A DNA stretch of 64,000 nucleotides, taken from Lactobacillus sp. CBA3605. GTDB lineage: Bacteria; Bacillota; Bacilli; Lactobacillales; Lactobacillaceae. Of the stretch, positions 44,748 through 53,600 are shown in pieces (the first letter of the stretch is position 1; every line of letters begins with the position of its first letter). The stretch is taken from contig NZ_CP027190.1 in NCBI RefSeq assembly GCF_002970915.1, positions 930,001 to 994,000 on the forward strand. The letters run 5' to 3'. The translations under genes were made by a program, and so were the position numbers. The notes under the pieces are model-generated. The model saw only the letters and a program-made list of their open reading frames with translations, was not told the DNA's origin and did not search any database.

Positions 44748-47276
44748 TTAAATATCATCAGGGTTCACAAGATCCATAGTATATTGCAACTTACTTATAG
44801 AATGATCTGTTAAATTTTCAATCACTAAATAATAAACTGAATTACGATTATAAGCCTGATCAATTAACATGCTTCGAACAGTTTGAATTCGTTCACCAAT
44901 TGCCTTTTTTTCGCTGTTAGCGTTAACCACTAATTGGCCTGAAATTTGGTGATCGTGATCATCAACAAAGTATAACTTGTAACTAGTTGGAACGACAGTG
45001 GCGCTAATTGGTTCAGGCTGCATAATACTTAAGGGTACTTCTAATGACGTTATACGCCGTTTAGTATTCACTAACTGTAACTCCGCCATTTGTGCATTAG
45101 ATTTGTCACTACTTGTTCGAATTTCCAACAATGGTACCAGCATTTCTTGTAATGAAGACCCTCCATGGACATAATTATCTCCACCGTTGGCCCGAAATAC
45201 ATTCGCCGTTGTTGGATAATAAACATAACGTTCATCTTCATTATTTAGCACTGCAGCTAGTGATTGCCGCTTAATACCAGGTTCTTCAACCTCACGCTTT
45301 GTAATTAAATAGCGTGGCGCTTTCCAATCGGCATCATCAGTAGGTAATTCAATCTTATCTACTGCCTTTAACTTCTCATCCCGATATAAATAGCCATGAT
45401 CAGCTGTGATATAAAGATGAGCAATGCTAGCACTCCGTAAGCGATTTACAAACCCACGCAATTCATTAATAGCTTCATTAGCGGCAGCAAAGGTCGCATC
45501 TTCAGTTCCTTGATTCTCTGCAGTTGTATCAATTTGATTATGATAAATATAAATAACATCCTGACCTGCAAATGCCGTTCGTAATTCATCTCTAGTCTTA
45601 CTCTTCAACTCTTTGAATCGGTAAGCTACACTACGTGGATTAGCTTGCTGTAAAATCAACTGTCTTTTTTTTACATTATCAGCTTCCATACCGTCAACAG
45701 CAACACGCCGTGTATTAGTCTGCAATGCCAACTGCCTATGTGGTAATAGTGCTGACATACCCATATAAGTTACTGATGGTAAACCAGTCACCAAATAATG
45801 CATGTTTAGCTCATTGATTTGATCATCTAACGAAAATTGATTTTGTAACTCTTTAGCAACTTCAAATCTTAAAGAATCCGAAATGATAACCACAATACGA
45901 TTATTTTCCATCCCAACATATTGTTTATAAAAATTACGTTGCAAGACTTTGGGTGCAAGTTCTTGATAGTTAAAGTTTCGATTCCACGTGACCGCGTATG
46001 TTGACAAATAATCCACATACCAGGCCTCAACTAAATTCTTTACAGGCTGAAAGTCCTCTGGAAAACCAGCTTGTTGGTATTCATAAACAAAATGGCGGTA
46101 ATCCGTATCTACCAAATACCCCGCTTCTAAGTAATCATTAATTAAACTACTCATATTGTCAGCTGGAGAAGTCCCTACCATTTTTTTTAGCCACCACGCA
46201 TTACACATCATTTGGTATAAATGATTAAAGTAAGGCGTTTGTCCGTAATGTGTCGTTTCTCGCTGCTTAGTTAACTGATCAATTTCAACGCCATTAACAG
46301 TCACATCACTAACATCTAATTTCAGTTGCGTCTGAATCCACAGCAGTATTCGTTTATCAAATTGCTTAAAAACATCTGCTCTTGCAATATCATCAATTTC
46401 TAACTGCCTAAATAGCTGTTTTTGATCAATAACTTGCCAGACAGCCGCTGCCACTTGTGCAAAGCTATCTTGATTATCTACTTTTTCACTAGCACTAAAT
46501 TGTTGCATAAAGGTTTGTACATTAGCAATTTTTCGACCCAGATTCCATTGTTGAACTTTAGCTGGGACTTTTAAGTCCATCTGTCTGAAAGCCATCGTGA
46601 CGTACAATGCCGTACTCAAATCCAACACTTGAGTTTCATTGGGATCACTTTCAAAATTAAATTGTTGATGCACCTTGTCCCAAAATTCAGATAAAACGCC
46701 ATATTTTTTAAATTCATTTAGGTATTTATTATTTACTAAATCGGCTTTTAAAATTGCCTTTAATACACCAAAAAAATCCACTAACGGTTGGTCTAATCGT
46801 GTAATCGTCGCCATAATGGCTACAGCAGGTTGACTATGGTAACTATCAATATCAAATTTAGCAAATCGTGCTCGTCGAACTTTATTAGCAAAGAAAGTCT
46901 TATGATCTTTTAAAAATCGATGTAAATTAGTCGGTAAGCCTAATTCTTGACGCAAAATTTCTTGAGCATCTGCTTTGAACGTTACCGAATACAACACCAT
47001 ATCACGTAAATGATTTTCTTCTATCGGTGGCTGCGGCTGTGGAGAATAAACTAAGAACTTCTCACTTTGATCTGCATTTAAAAGTCGTAGTTTAGTCTCT
47101 AATTGGTGCCCTGACATTAATTCAATAACGGTTGCAACATCTGCCAGTGCTGTCGTTAATTCTGAAATACTATCTTTAAATCCGCCGTCATCATCATACC
47201 AAAAAACAATTTGATGCCCGTCAGAAAAATCGTTTTTTAATGTTGTAACTACTTGTTTAATGTCCATATCAGCCAT
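44748..47276 (-). CDS. pglZ: BREX-1 system phosphatase PglZ
   Basis: 842 aa. The PglZ alkaline-phosphatase-like core is in the middle: VVIISDSLRFEVAKEL (metal/Ser pair) and YITADHGYLYRDEKL (the DHG metal site), near residues 475 and 640. The N-terminal half is helical. PglZ is essential in BREX and binds the methyltransferase; its phosphodiesterase/nuclease activity is known for some. Start ATG 47274-47276 follows GAGGTATTTTTA; an upstream start eight codons earlier lacks a site. The gene lies past a bidirectional terminator and its own promoter (47312-47340), so it is not dependent on the pglX mRNA. Part of its upstream region overlaps the opposing pglX copy. Confidence 0.92.
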   Translation of the reverse strand: MADMDIKQVVTTLKNDFSDGHQIVFWYDDDGGFKDSISELTTALADVATVIELMSGHQLETKLRLLNADQSEKFLVYSPQPQPPIEENHLRDMVLYSVTFKADAQEILRQELGLPTNLHRFLKDHKTFFANKVRRARFAKFDIDSYHSQPAVAIMATITRLDQPLVDFFGVLKAILKADLVNNKYLNEFKKYGVLSEFWDKVHQQFNFESDPNETQVLDLSTALYVTMAFRQMDLKVPAKVQQWNLGRKIANVQTFMQQFSASEKVDNQDSFAQVAAAVWQVIDQKQLFRQLEIDDIARADVFKQFDKRILLWIQTQLKLDVSDVTVNGVEIDQLTKQRETTHYGQTPYFNHLYQMMCNAWWLKKMVGTSPADNMSSLINDYLEAGYLVDTDYRHFVYEYQQAGFPEDFQPVKNLVEAWYVDYLSTYAVTWNRNFNYQELAPKVLQRNFYKQYVGMENNRIVVIISDSLRFEVAKELQNQFSLDDQINELNMHYLVTGLPSVTYMGMSALLPHRQLALQTNTRRVAVDGMEADNVKKRQLILQQANPRSVAYRFKELKSKTRDELRTAFAGQDVIYIYHNQIDTTAENQGTEDATFAAANEAINELRGFVNRLRSASIAHLYITADHGYLYRDEKLKAVDKIELPTDDADWKAPRYLITKREVEEPGIKRQSLAAVLNNEDERYVYYPTTANVFRANGGDNYVHGGSSLQEMLVPLLEIRTSSDKSNAQMAELQLVNTKRRITSLEVPLSIMQPEPISATVVPTSYKLYFVDDHDHQISGQLVVNANSEKKAIGERIQTVRSMLIDQAYNRNSVYYLVIENLTDHSISKLQYTMDLVNPDDI

Positions 47277-49491
47277 TAAAAATACCTCTTTTCCCATGAA
47301 TCCTTACGTATATCATACCCTATCAACCTTAAAATCTCACATTATAAAAAAATTATTATTGTTCACTCCAAACTATCATGATGGCGTTATTCAGCAATTA
47401 ATCACGACTATTCCAGTGGCTGATTTTGATGTTGCACAAGGCGGGCAAGTTGAAATCATTGGTTGGTTGTATCAGTACTATAATACGGAACCACATAATT
47501 ATGCAGTCAATATTACTGGTGGTGCTGTAACTAAAAATGAAATTCCAGCAGCAACTCAATTATTTACCACCGATTGGGTAGTTCGCTACATGGTGGATAA
47601 TTCATTAGGCCGATATTGGTTAGAACGGCACTCTGAAAGCAAACTTGCAACTAAGCTCAATTTTCTATTGCCTGGTAAAATAACTTCTATCTCAGATAAT
47701 GAGACATTGGAAAACATCCAATTAATTGATAATGCCATGGGGTCTGGTCATGTTTTAATCTATGCATTCGAAGTCTTTATGCGTATCTATTTGGAAGAAG
47801 GCTATAGTGCACGTGATGCCGCCAAATTAATTTTGAAAAATAATTTATTTGGTTTGGAGATTGATAAGCGTGCCTACCAACTAGCTTACTTTGCAGTGAT
47901 GATGAAAGCACGACAATACAATCGACGCGCATTGAGTGATGAAGATTTCGATCCTAATATCTTTGTTTTTGAAGACTCCAATACTGTGACGGCAGAATTT
48001 TTTGACGCTTTGGATGAAACACACCGTGTTGCTATTCATGAAATTGTTGAGTTATTTAGTAATGCTCGCGAATTGGGCTCAATTATTCAGCTACAACAAC
48101 AATATAATTGGAATGACTTAAACCAGGCAGTGAATTCAGTACCAACTGAAGATTTGGATATTTTTGGTATTCAACAGTCAAAAGAGCTTGTCTTGCGGAT
48201 CATTAAAATTGCACAAGTCATGAGTGAAAAATATGCTGTTGCAGTAACTAATCCACCATATTTAAATAAATTTGATCCCGAACTCAAAAAATATATTAAA
48301 CAAAATTTCAAAGACTATTCTGGCGACTTGTTTTCTGTTTTCATCTACAACAACATTAATATGGTTCAGCATGGCGGCTATTCGGCTTATATGACGCCCT
48401 TTGTCTGGATGTTTATCAAGACTTACGAAAAACTCAGAAAATATATTGTTGAACAAAAAGAAATCTCGAGTTTAGTTCAGATGGAGTATTCTGCTTTTGA
48501 AGAAGCGACTGTTCCAATTAACACCTTTATTCTAAAAAATGTGCCGAATAATGAGGAAGGTACTTATATTAAACTTTCTAGCTTTAAAGGCGGAATGGAT
48601 GTCCAACGGGATAAGGTTTTAGAAGCAATTCAAAATCCTGACAGCAGCTATCTTTATCGAACTAATCAAGCGAACTTTAGTAAGATTCCTGGGAGTCCGA
48701 TTGCTTACTGGGCAAGTGATAATTTAATTCATGATTTTGAAATAGGTACCCCAATGGATGACCTGGTAGATGCGCGACAGGGATTAGCAACAGCGGATAA
48801 TAAACGTTTTTTACGTATGTGGTATGAAGTTGATAACCAACGTATCAGTTTTCACTCTAAATCCATTGATGAATCGATTCAGTCAAACAAAAAATGGTTC
48901 CCTTACAATAAAGGGGGTGCCTATCGAAAATGGTATGGCAATTATGATTATGTGGTAAATTGGGAAAATGATGGTCAAGAAATTAAAAATTTTAAAGATG
49001 CCGGTGGAAAATTAAGATCACGTCCGCAAAATACAAACTATTATTTTCGTGAAGCGATTACTTGGTCTGATATCACTAGTGGCAACTTTAGTATCCGCTA
49101 TCGTTCACAAGGTAGCATATTCGATGTCGTGGGTAAATCTGCATTTTCACTTCATAGTTCATCCCAAGATTTATTAACATTATTAGGTCTAATGAATACA
49201 AAAGCTTCGGATTATATTTTTAAAATAATTAACCCGACCATACACTTACAAACAGGTGATTTTGCGTTATTTCCTGTCATAAAGAACACGATTTCATCTG
49301 ATCTGGCCAATAATTCCATTCAACTAGCCCGTACAGATTGGGATTCATTTGAAACATCTTGGGATTTCACTCGACATCTCCTCTTAGCGCACATCGCTGA
49401 TGATAACCTATCAGTATGGTATTATTTATTGGTATTGCCCAATTCACGTGCCAAAAATGTGCCAATATTTCAATCTAGGGGGCTCAAATAA
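47260..49491 (+). CDS. Silent 5'-truncated pglX copy (alternative BREX methyltransferase cassette)
   Basis: 743 codons, but only those from 47355 on (about residue 32) match PglX; the earlier ones read intergenic sequence antisense to pglZ and no ribosome site supports any start. It carries motif I NAMGSGH and NPPY (about 340, in YAVAVTNPPY), and the IR2 and IR3 matching blocks. After IR3 the frame departs and stops within 28 codons, so the C-terminal about 300 residues of PglX are missing. The stop TAA shares its last base with the recombinase ATG. In this orientation it is a store of alternative parts, not an expressed gene. Motif I has Asn where pglX has Pro (DNAMGSG vs DPAMGSG). Confidence 0.88.
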   Translation: MSISAIKNTSFPMNPYVYHTLSTLKSHIIKKLLLFTPNYHDGVIQQLITTIPVADFDVAQGGQVEIIGWLYQYYNTEPHNYAVNITGGAVTKNEIPAATQLFTTDWVVRYMVDNSLGRYWLERHSESKLATKLNFLLPGKITSISDNETLENIQLIDNAMGSGHVLIYAFEVFMRIYLEEGYSARDAAKLILKNNLFGLEIDKRAYQLAYFAVMMKARQYNRRALSDEDFDPNIFVFEDSNTVTAEFFDALDETHRVAIHEIVELFSNARELGSIIQLQQQYNWNDLNQAVNSVPTEDLDIFGIQQSKELVLRIIKIAQVMSEKYAVAVTNPPYLNKFDPELKKYIKQNFKDYSGDLFSVFIYNNINMVQHGGYSAYMTPFVWMFIKTYEKLRKYIVEQKEISSLVQMEYSAFEEATVPINTFILKNVPNNEEGTYIKLSSFKGGMDVQRDKVLEAIQNPDSSYLYRTNQANFSKIPGSPIAYWASDNLIHDFEIGTPMDDLVDARQGLATADNKRFLRMWYEVDNQRISFHSKSIDESIQSNKKWFPYNKGGAYRKWYGNYDYVVNWENDGQEIKNFKDAGGKLRSRPQNTNYYFREAITWSDITSGNFSIRYRSQGSIFDVVGKSAFSLHSSSQDLLTLLGLMNTKASDYIFKIINPTIHLQTGDFALFPVIKNTISSDLANNSIQLARTDWDSFETSWDFTRHLLLAHIADDNLSVWYYLLVLPNSRAKNVPIFQSRGLK
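47312..47340 (-). promoter_or_regulatory. Putative pglZ promoter outside the invertible segment
   Basis: GTGAGA (47335-47340), 17 bp, TATGAT (47312-47317), read on the minus strand, 36 bases before the pglZ ATG. It ends 15 bases before the start of the inverted repeat (47355), so pglZ expression would stay constant in every inversion state. Confidence 0.5.
47355..47492 (+). repeat. Inverted repeat IR1, left copy (138 bp)
   Basis: 137 of 138 bases match 53496-53633 in reverse complement; the difference is GCA against GCT. It codes in frame for LLFTPNYHDGV to YQYYNTE in both copies. Confidence 0.97.
48656..48689 (+). repeat. Inverted repeat IR2, left copy (34 bp identical)
   Basis: Identical to the reverse complement of 52248-52281; codes RTNQANFSKIP in both copies. 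Homology continues a little with mismatches. Confidence 0.95.
49335..49406 (+). repeat. Inverted repeat IR3, left copy (about 72 bp)
   Basis: Reverse-complement match to 51552-51623, with perfect 20-bp end 49387-49406. Codes DWDSFETSWDF..LLAHIADD. Sequence diverges directly afterwards. Confidence 0.93.
49448..49466 (+). repeat. Recombinase-flanking repeat, left (TTGGCAC pair, inverted)
   Basis: GTGCCAAAAATGTGCCAAT is, at 17 of 19 positions, the reverse complement of 50579-50597. Each copy contains two TTGGCAC heptamers 11 bp apart, the form of tyrosine recombinase arm sites. Confidence 0.7.
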
Positions 49492-50579
49492 TGGTTAGTT
49501 ATCAAAAACGAGGCAATGTTTGGCAATATGAGATTTCATATAAAGACAACGATGGTAAGTACAAAAAGCTTAGAAAGTCCGGTTTCACGCTAAAATCAGA
49601 CGCAATTCTAGCCGCTAACCAAATTCAATCTGAACACCCAAATCTCAAAACTGCCAAATCTGGTAGTGAAACTCTAGTCAATTACTATGAAAGGTGGATT
49701 AAGACGTATAAGTTTAATGCCGTATCACCCATCACTTACAATAAATACCAGAACACTGCCAAACATGCACATCATCTTTTCGGTAATTTGAAACTAAAAG
49801 ATCTAACTAAACTTATTTATCAAGAAAGTTTAAATACATTCGCTGAAAACCATGCTCGCAGAACAGTGTCTTGCTTGCACAAACAGTTACGTGCTTGTAT
49901 TCTTGAAGCCTTAGACGAACGAATCATAACAGTTGATCCTACTAGAAAAGCTGTAATTACCGGTCACGCTCTTCCTAAAACTGCCAGAACACTGAATTAC
50001 AATGATTGGTCCACTTTGCTTAGCCATCTTAATACCGATAATATTGCAGAATTAACAATCTATCTCGCCGCCGTAACTGGCATGCGCTACGCAGAAATCG
50101 TTGGGTTGACACCAGCTGATATCAATCTAATAATGGGTACCATTAATATTGACAAAACATGGGATTATAAATATAAAACTGGTTTTATGAAAACAAAAAC
50201 TAGTGCGTCTATTCGAAAAATAGCCATTGATCAAAATACAATTGTAAAGCTACGTCATTTCATGTTAGTACATGATTTATCACCAGAACGACCTTTATTC
50301 ATGAATAGTAAAGGTCATATTCTAGTAAGTGCTGAAATTAACACCATCTTAACTAATAAATTAGCGCTTCTTAACATACCTAGAATTACGTTCCACGGTC
50401 TACGACACACTCACGCATCAATTCTGCTCTATAAGGGTGTAAGCGTTCTTTCAGTTTCTAGAAGACTTGGACACAGTAACATCACAACTACTCAATCAAC
50501 CTATTTGCACATCATTAAAGAATTGGAATCTCAAGATAACAATAAGATTATATCCATTTTAAGTGACGCATTTGAATAA
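49491..50579 (+). CDS. Tyrosine recombinase of the pglX shuffling module
   Basis: 362 aa. The N-terminal arm-binding segment is WQYEISYKDNDGKYKKLRKSGF, next a SAM-like core-binding domain (about 58-150), then the catalytic domain: Arg in AVTGMRYAEIVGL (about 202), Lys in KTKTSASIRKI, HGLRHTHAS (about 302, His-x-x-Arg), His and Tyr in LGHSNITTTQSTYLH (about 325-345). All five are present. It overlaps the stop of the silent pglX copy by one base and has AGGGGG upstream. It is the probable enzyme for inversion across the pglX repeats. In the present orientation it faces against the brx operon. TTGGCAC repeats border it. Confidence 0.92.
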   Translation: MVSYQKRGNVWQYEISYKDNDGKYKKLRKSGFTLKSDAILAANQIQSEHPNLKTAKSGSETLVNYYERWIKTYKFNAVSPITYNKYQNTAKHAHHLFGNLKLKDLTKLIYQESLNTFAENHARRTVSCLHKQLRACILEALDERIITVDPTRKAVITGHALPKTARTLNYNDWSTLLSHLNTDNIAELTIYLAAVTGMRYAEIVGLTPADINLIMGTINIDKTWDYKYKTGFMKTKTSASIRKIAIDQNTIVKLRHFMLVHDLSPERPLFMNSKGHILVSAEINTILTNKLALLNIPRITFHGLRHTHASILLYKGVSVLSVSRRLGHSNITTTQSTYLHIIKELESQDNNKIISILSDAFE

Positions 50580-50597
50580 TTGGCACTTCTTTGGCAC
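50579..50597 (+). repeat. Recombinase-flanking repeat, right (TTGGCAC pair)
   Basis: ATTGGCACTTCTTTGGCAC, the inverted partner of 49448-49466. It begins at the recombinase stop codon. Confidence 0.7.
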
Positions 50598-50598
50598 A

Positions 50599-50632
50599 AA
50601 AAGGGATCCTCTCACTTGAGAAGATCCCTTTT
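50599..50632. terminator. Bidirectional terminator between recombinase and pglX
   Basis: AAAAGGGATC..TCTC (50599-50613) pairs with GAGA..GATCCCTTTT (50618-50632), one mismatch. It ends both the recombinase mRNA and the pglX mRNA, so pglZ cannot rely on the brx transcript. Confidence 0.9.
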
Positions 50633-50635
50633 AAG

Positions 50636-53600
50636 CTAAATCTTAGATAATACTTTTTCACCGTCCTGAAGCTTGCTATAGTTGACTGACACTCCGTCAT
50701 CTAAATCAAGGCTAATTTGTTCATTAGCAAGATGTTGAATGATCGGATCATAGCTTTTCAATTCATTAATTTGTTGATTGACATGCTTAATGTCACGTTC
50801 TAATTGTTTTTTACGTTTAGCCATTGATTCATCGGCACTTAATTGTTGTAATTGAGACAATCTGGTTTCATATTTACCTTGCAATGGATGTAAATAGTCC
50901 GTTCTAATCATCGCCAGCTCAGTATTGTCATACCGATGTAAATACATCAGTGCTTTGAACCCATTTTGACGACCACTAGAAAATTCCCAATAAATTGGCT
51001 TTTTTTGATAGACTTTTTTATGGTCTTTGAAGAAATCTTCGACAAAATAACGTCTAATAGCTGCTTCAGAATTTTCAGCCTTTTTGCCAACAATTCTGGC
51101 AATATAGTCCAAATTAGCTTGTAAGGTATCCCTGCCAAACACAACTTCTAAGAATTGTTTTAGCCGATTAATAATGTCTCGATCATCATTGAAATAATGT
51201 TCATCATTCAACATCATTAAATTATCTTGATTTGGCACAAATTTTTGATAATTATCACTATTCCACTCACCACCAGCAAAGATTAACCCTTCAACATCTA
51301 ACGAATAACGCCCAAACACGACGCCTACAAAGTATGATAGAAACGATTTAGTATCCCGTACTTCATCTGCCAATCGAACTGATACGTCCTTATCCGCTAC
51401 GTCAGGAGTTAATTCATCATTAAGCCCATATAAATCAATGAAAATTCGATTTAGTTCTTCCTCGTTAGCTTTAAGCTGATCAAATCGCTGTTGTGCTTCA
51501 ACTTTCCATAACCCAAATGCATTTTCTAACTTCCCGCCAACTTCTTTTTGCTTATCATCAGCGATGTGCGCCAGTAGTGGATGGCGAGCGAAATCCCAAG
51601 ATGTTTCGAATGAATCCCAATCTTTTTTTGCGTAAGAAATGCAACGTTTGCCTAAATTAGCCACTACATTCTTATTGTTGTCAAATATTACTGGAAGTGT
51701 ACCAATATCAGAAGTCTGAAAATTTAAAGTTGGATTTTTTAAAAGAAGATTTTTCCACATTATTTTTGAATTCATCAAGGAGAGTACCCAAAGAGTTGAT
51801 TTTTCGTTTGGAAAGATAGCACTTCCACCAGAATCGAAAATATGATTTTTAGGTAAAATTCTTGCAGAAAAACGGCTTGAAGTAATGGCAGACCATGTGA
51901 TCCCAGGTTGCATATAGTATCTTTCATTTCTTACAGATGCACTTAAACTATTTCCAAATTTCTTATATTTTTTTATTTCCAATCCATTGTTTTTCCAATT
52001 TACAAAGTAGCGTTCAAATCCGTACCATTTTCTATAGCCACCACCTTTAGCATATGGAAACCAAGTGGGGTGTGTATGCGAAATATAAATACTATTCTCA
52101 TAATTGACTTCTTGCCAAAAGAAAACAAATTTTTTATTGTTACTGGTAGTCATACCCACCATGGGACGATAAATATCAGTAAGCTTTTTATTGTCTTGAT
52201 AAATAGAACGCATATGTTCACTTATCCAGTATGCAATCGGGCTCCCCGGAATCTTACTAAAGTTCGCTTGATTAGTTCGATTATAACGATTACCAGCAAT
52301 TGGTACCGATTCAGGAATGCCAGTGGACACATCTTTTGTTTTTATTTGATGATAGGTTCCAATAAAACCTGGTAAAACAGTATTACGTAAAATGGTCACA
52401 GCAGTACCAAAAGCAATTCCCATAACGTTATTTTCCATATGCATTAAACTTGAAATCACATACTTGTTAAGTATATTTTTTCGCATTTTTTCAAAACTTG
52501 AAAGAAACATCCATGATTGCATAGTAACCATGGCATTAAATCCGTTTGATTTCAATGCTTGGTTCCACCGTTCAATAAACATCGAAAATAGATCTGATTT
52601 TGTGTCTGGATGATTTTTTTCAGCAAACTTTTTAAGCTTTTGTGACATTCGAGATGATCCCATATAAGGTGGATTAGTAATTACGACATCGTAGCTTTGC
52701 TTTAATAGCTGGGCAACCTGTAGCACCTTTTCAGCTTTTTCAATTAATGGAATTAATTCAAATGATAATTGTCGCTGGTTTAATTGACTGAGATTTTCAT
52801 TTAAAGCTGAATAGCCAACATTAGGTTCAGCTATTAGTGAACCAATTTCCTTTCCATCAGAAAAATCGATTAAAAGCTTCTTTAAAATTTTAGCATTATT
52901 ATTTTCAAGTTGAGTTAATAAAATATTGAAATTTTCATTAGCTTCACTAATACTTGGAATACCAAAGACATTGATACTTTTTATATTAGATAGTGCGCGA
53001 CGATCGTATTGTCGTGCCTTCATCATTATTGAAAAATAAGTCAGTTGAAAGGCTCGGTTATCAATATCTAAACCATTTAAGTTTTTTGTAATAATTTCTT
53101 TAACGGCATCTCTTTTAGAAAATCCCTCAGATTGATAAATAGTTATTAAAACTTCAAAAGCATAAACTAATATATGTCCAGACCCCATTGCTGGATCAAT
53201 TACTTTAATAGTAGCAAGAGTGTGGTTGCTAAGGGACTGATCGGTGATTACTATATTTTGAATTTCTTCAGATTGCGGCGCATCTTTTACATAGTAATTC
53301 CAATTAAAAGAATTTGCGATTTCGATTTCCGATCGATTATCACCAATACTAATTAAATGTTCAACCCATAATTTTCCTAATGAATTTTCTACCATATATT
53401 TGACGATCCAATCTGGGGTGAAAATTTGAGTTGCTGAAGCAATTTCTGTATTTCGAAATTTATGTGCTTTTGGAGTACTAATAACGTTATTTTTAGGTTC
53501 CGTATTATAGTACTGATACAACCAACCAATGATTTCAACTTGCCCGCCTTGAGCAACATCAAAATCAGCCACTGGAATAGTCGTGATTAATTGCTGAATA

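Noticed and set aside
47260..47354. N-terminal part of the silent pglX frame as real coding sequence
   Set aside because: Lies across the pglZ promoter and start on the opposite strand, lacks a ribosome site and has no match to the N-terminal PglX domain.
49491..50579. Integrase as the mark of a prophage or ICE
   Set aside because: No phage or conjugation genes nearby, it is nested between two pglX copies, and the order fits known pglX-inverting modules.
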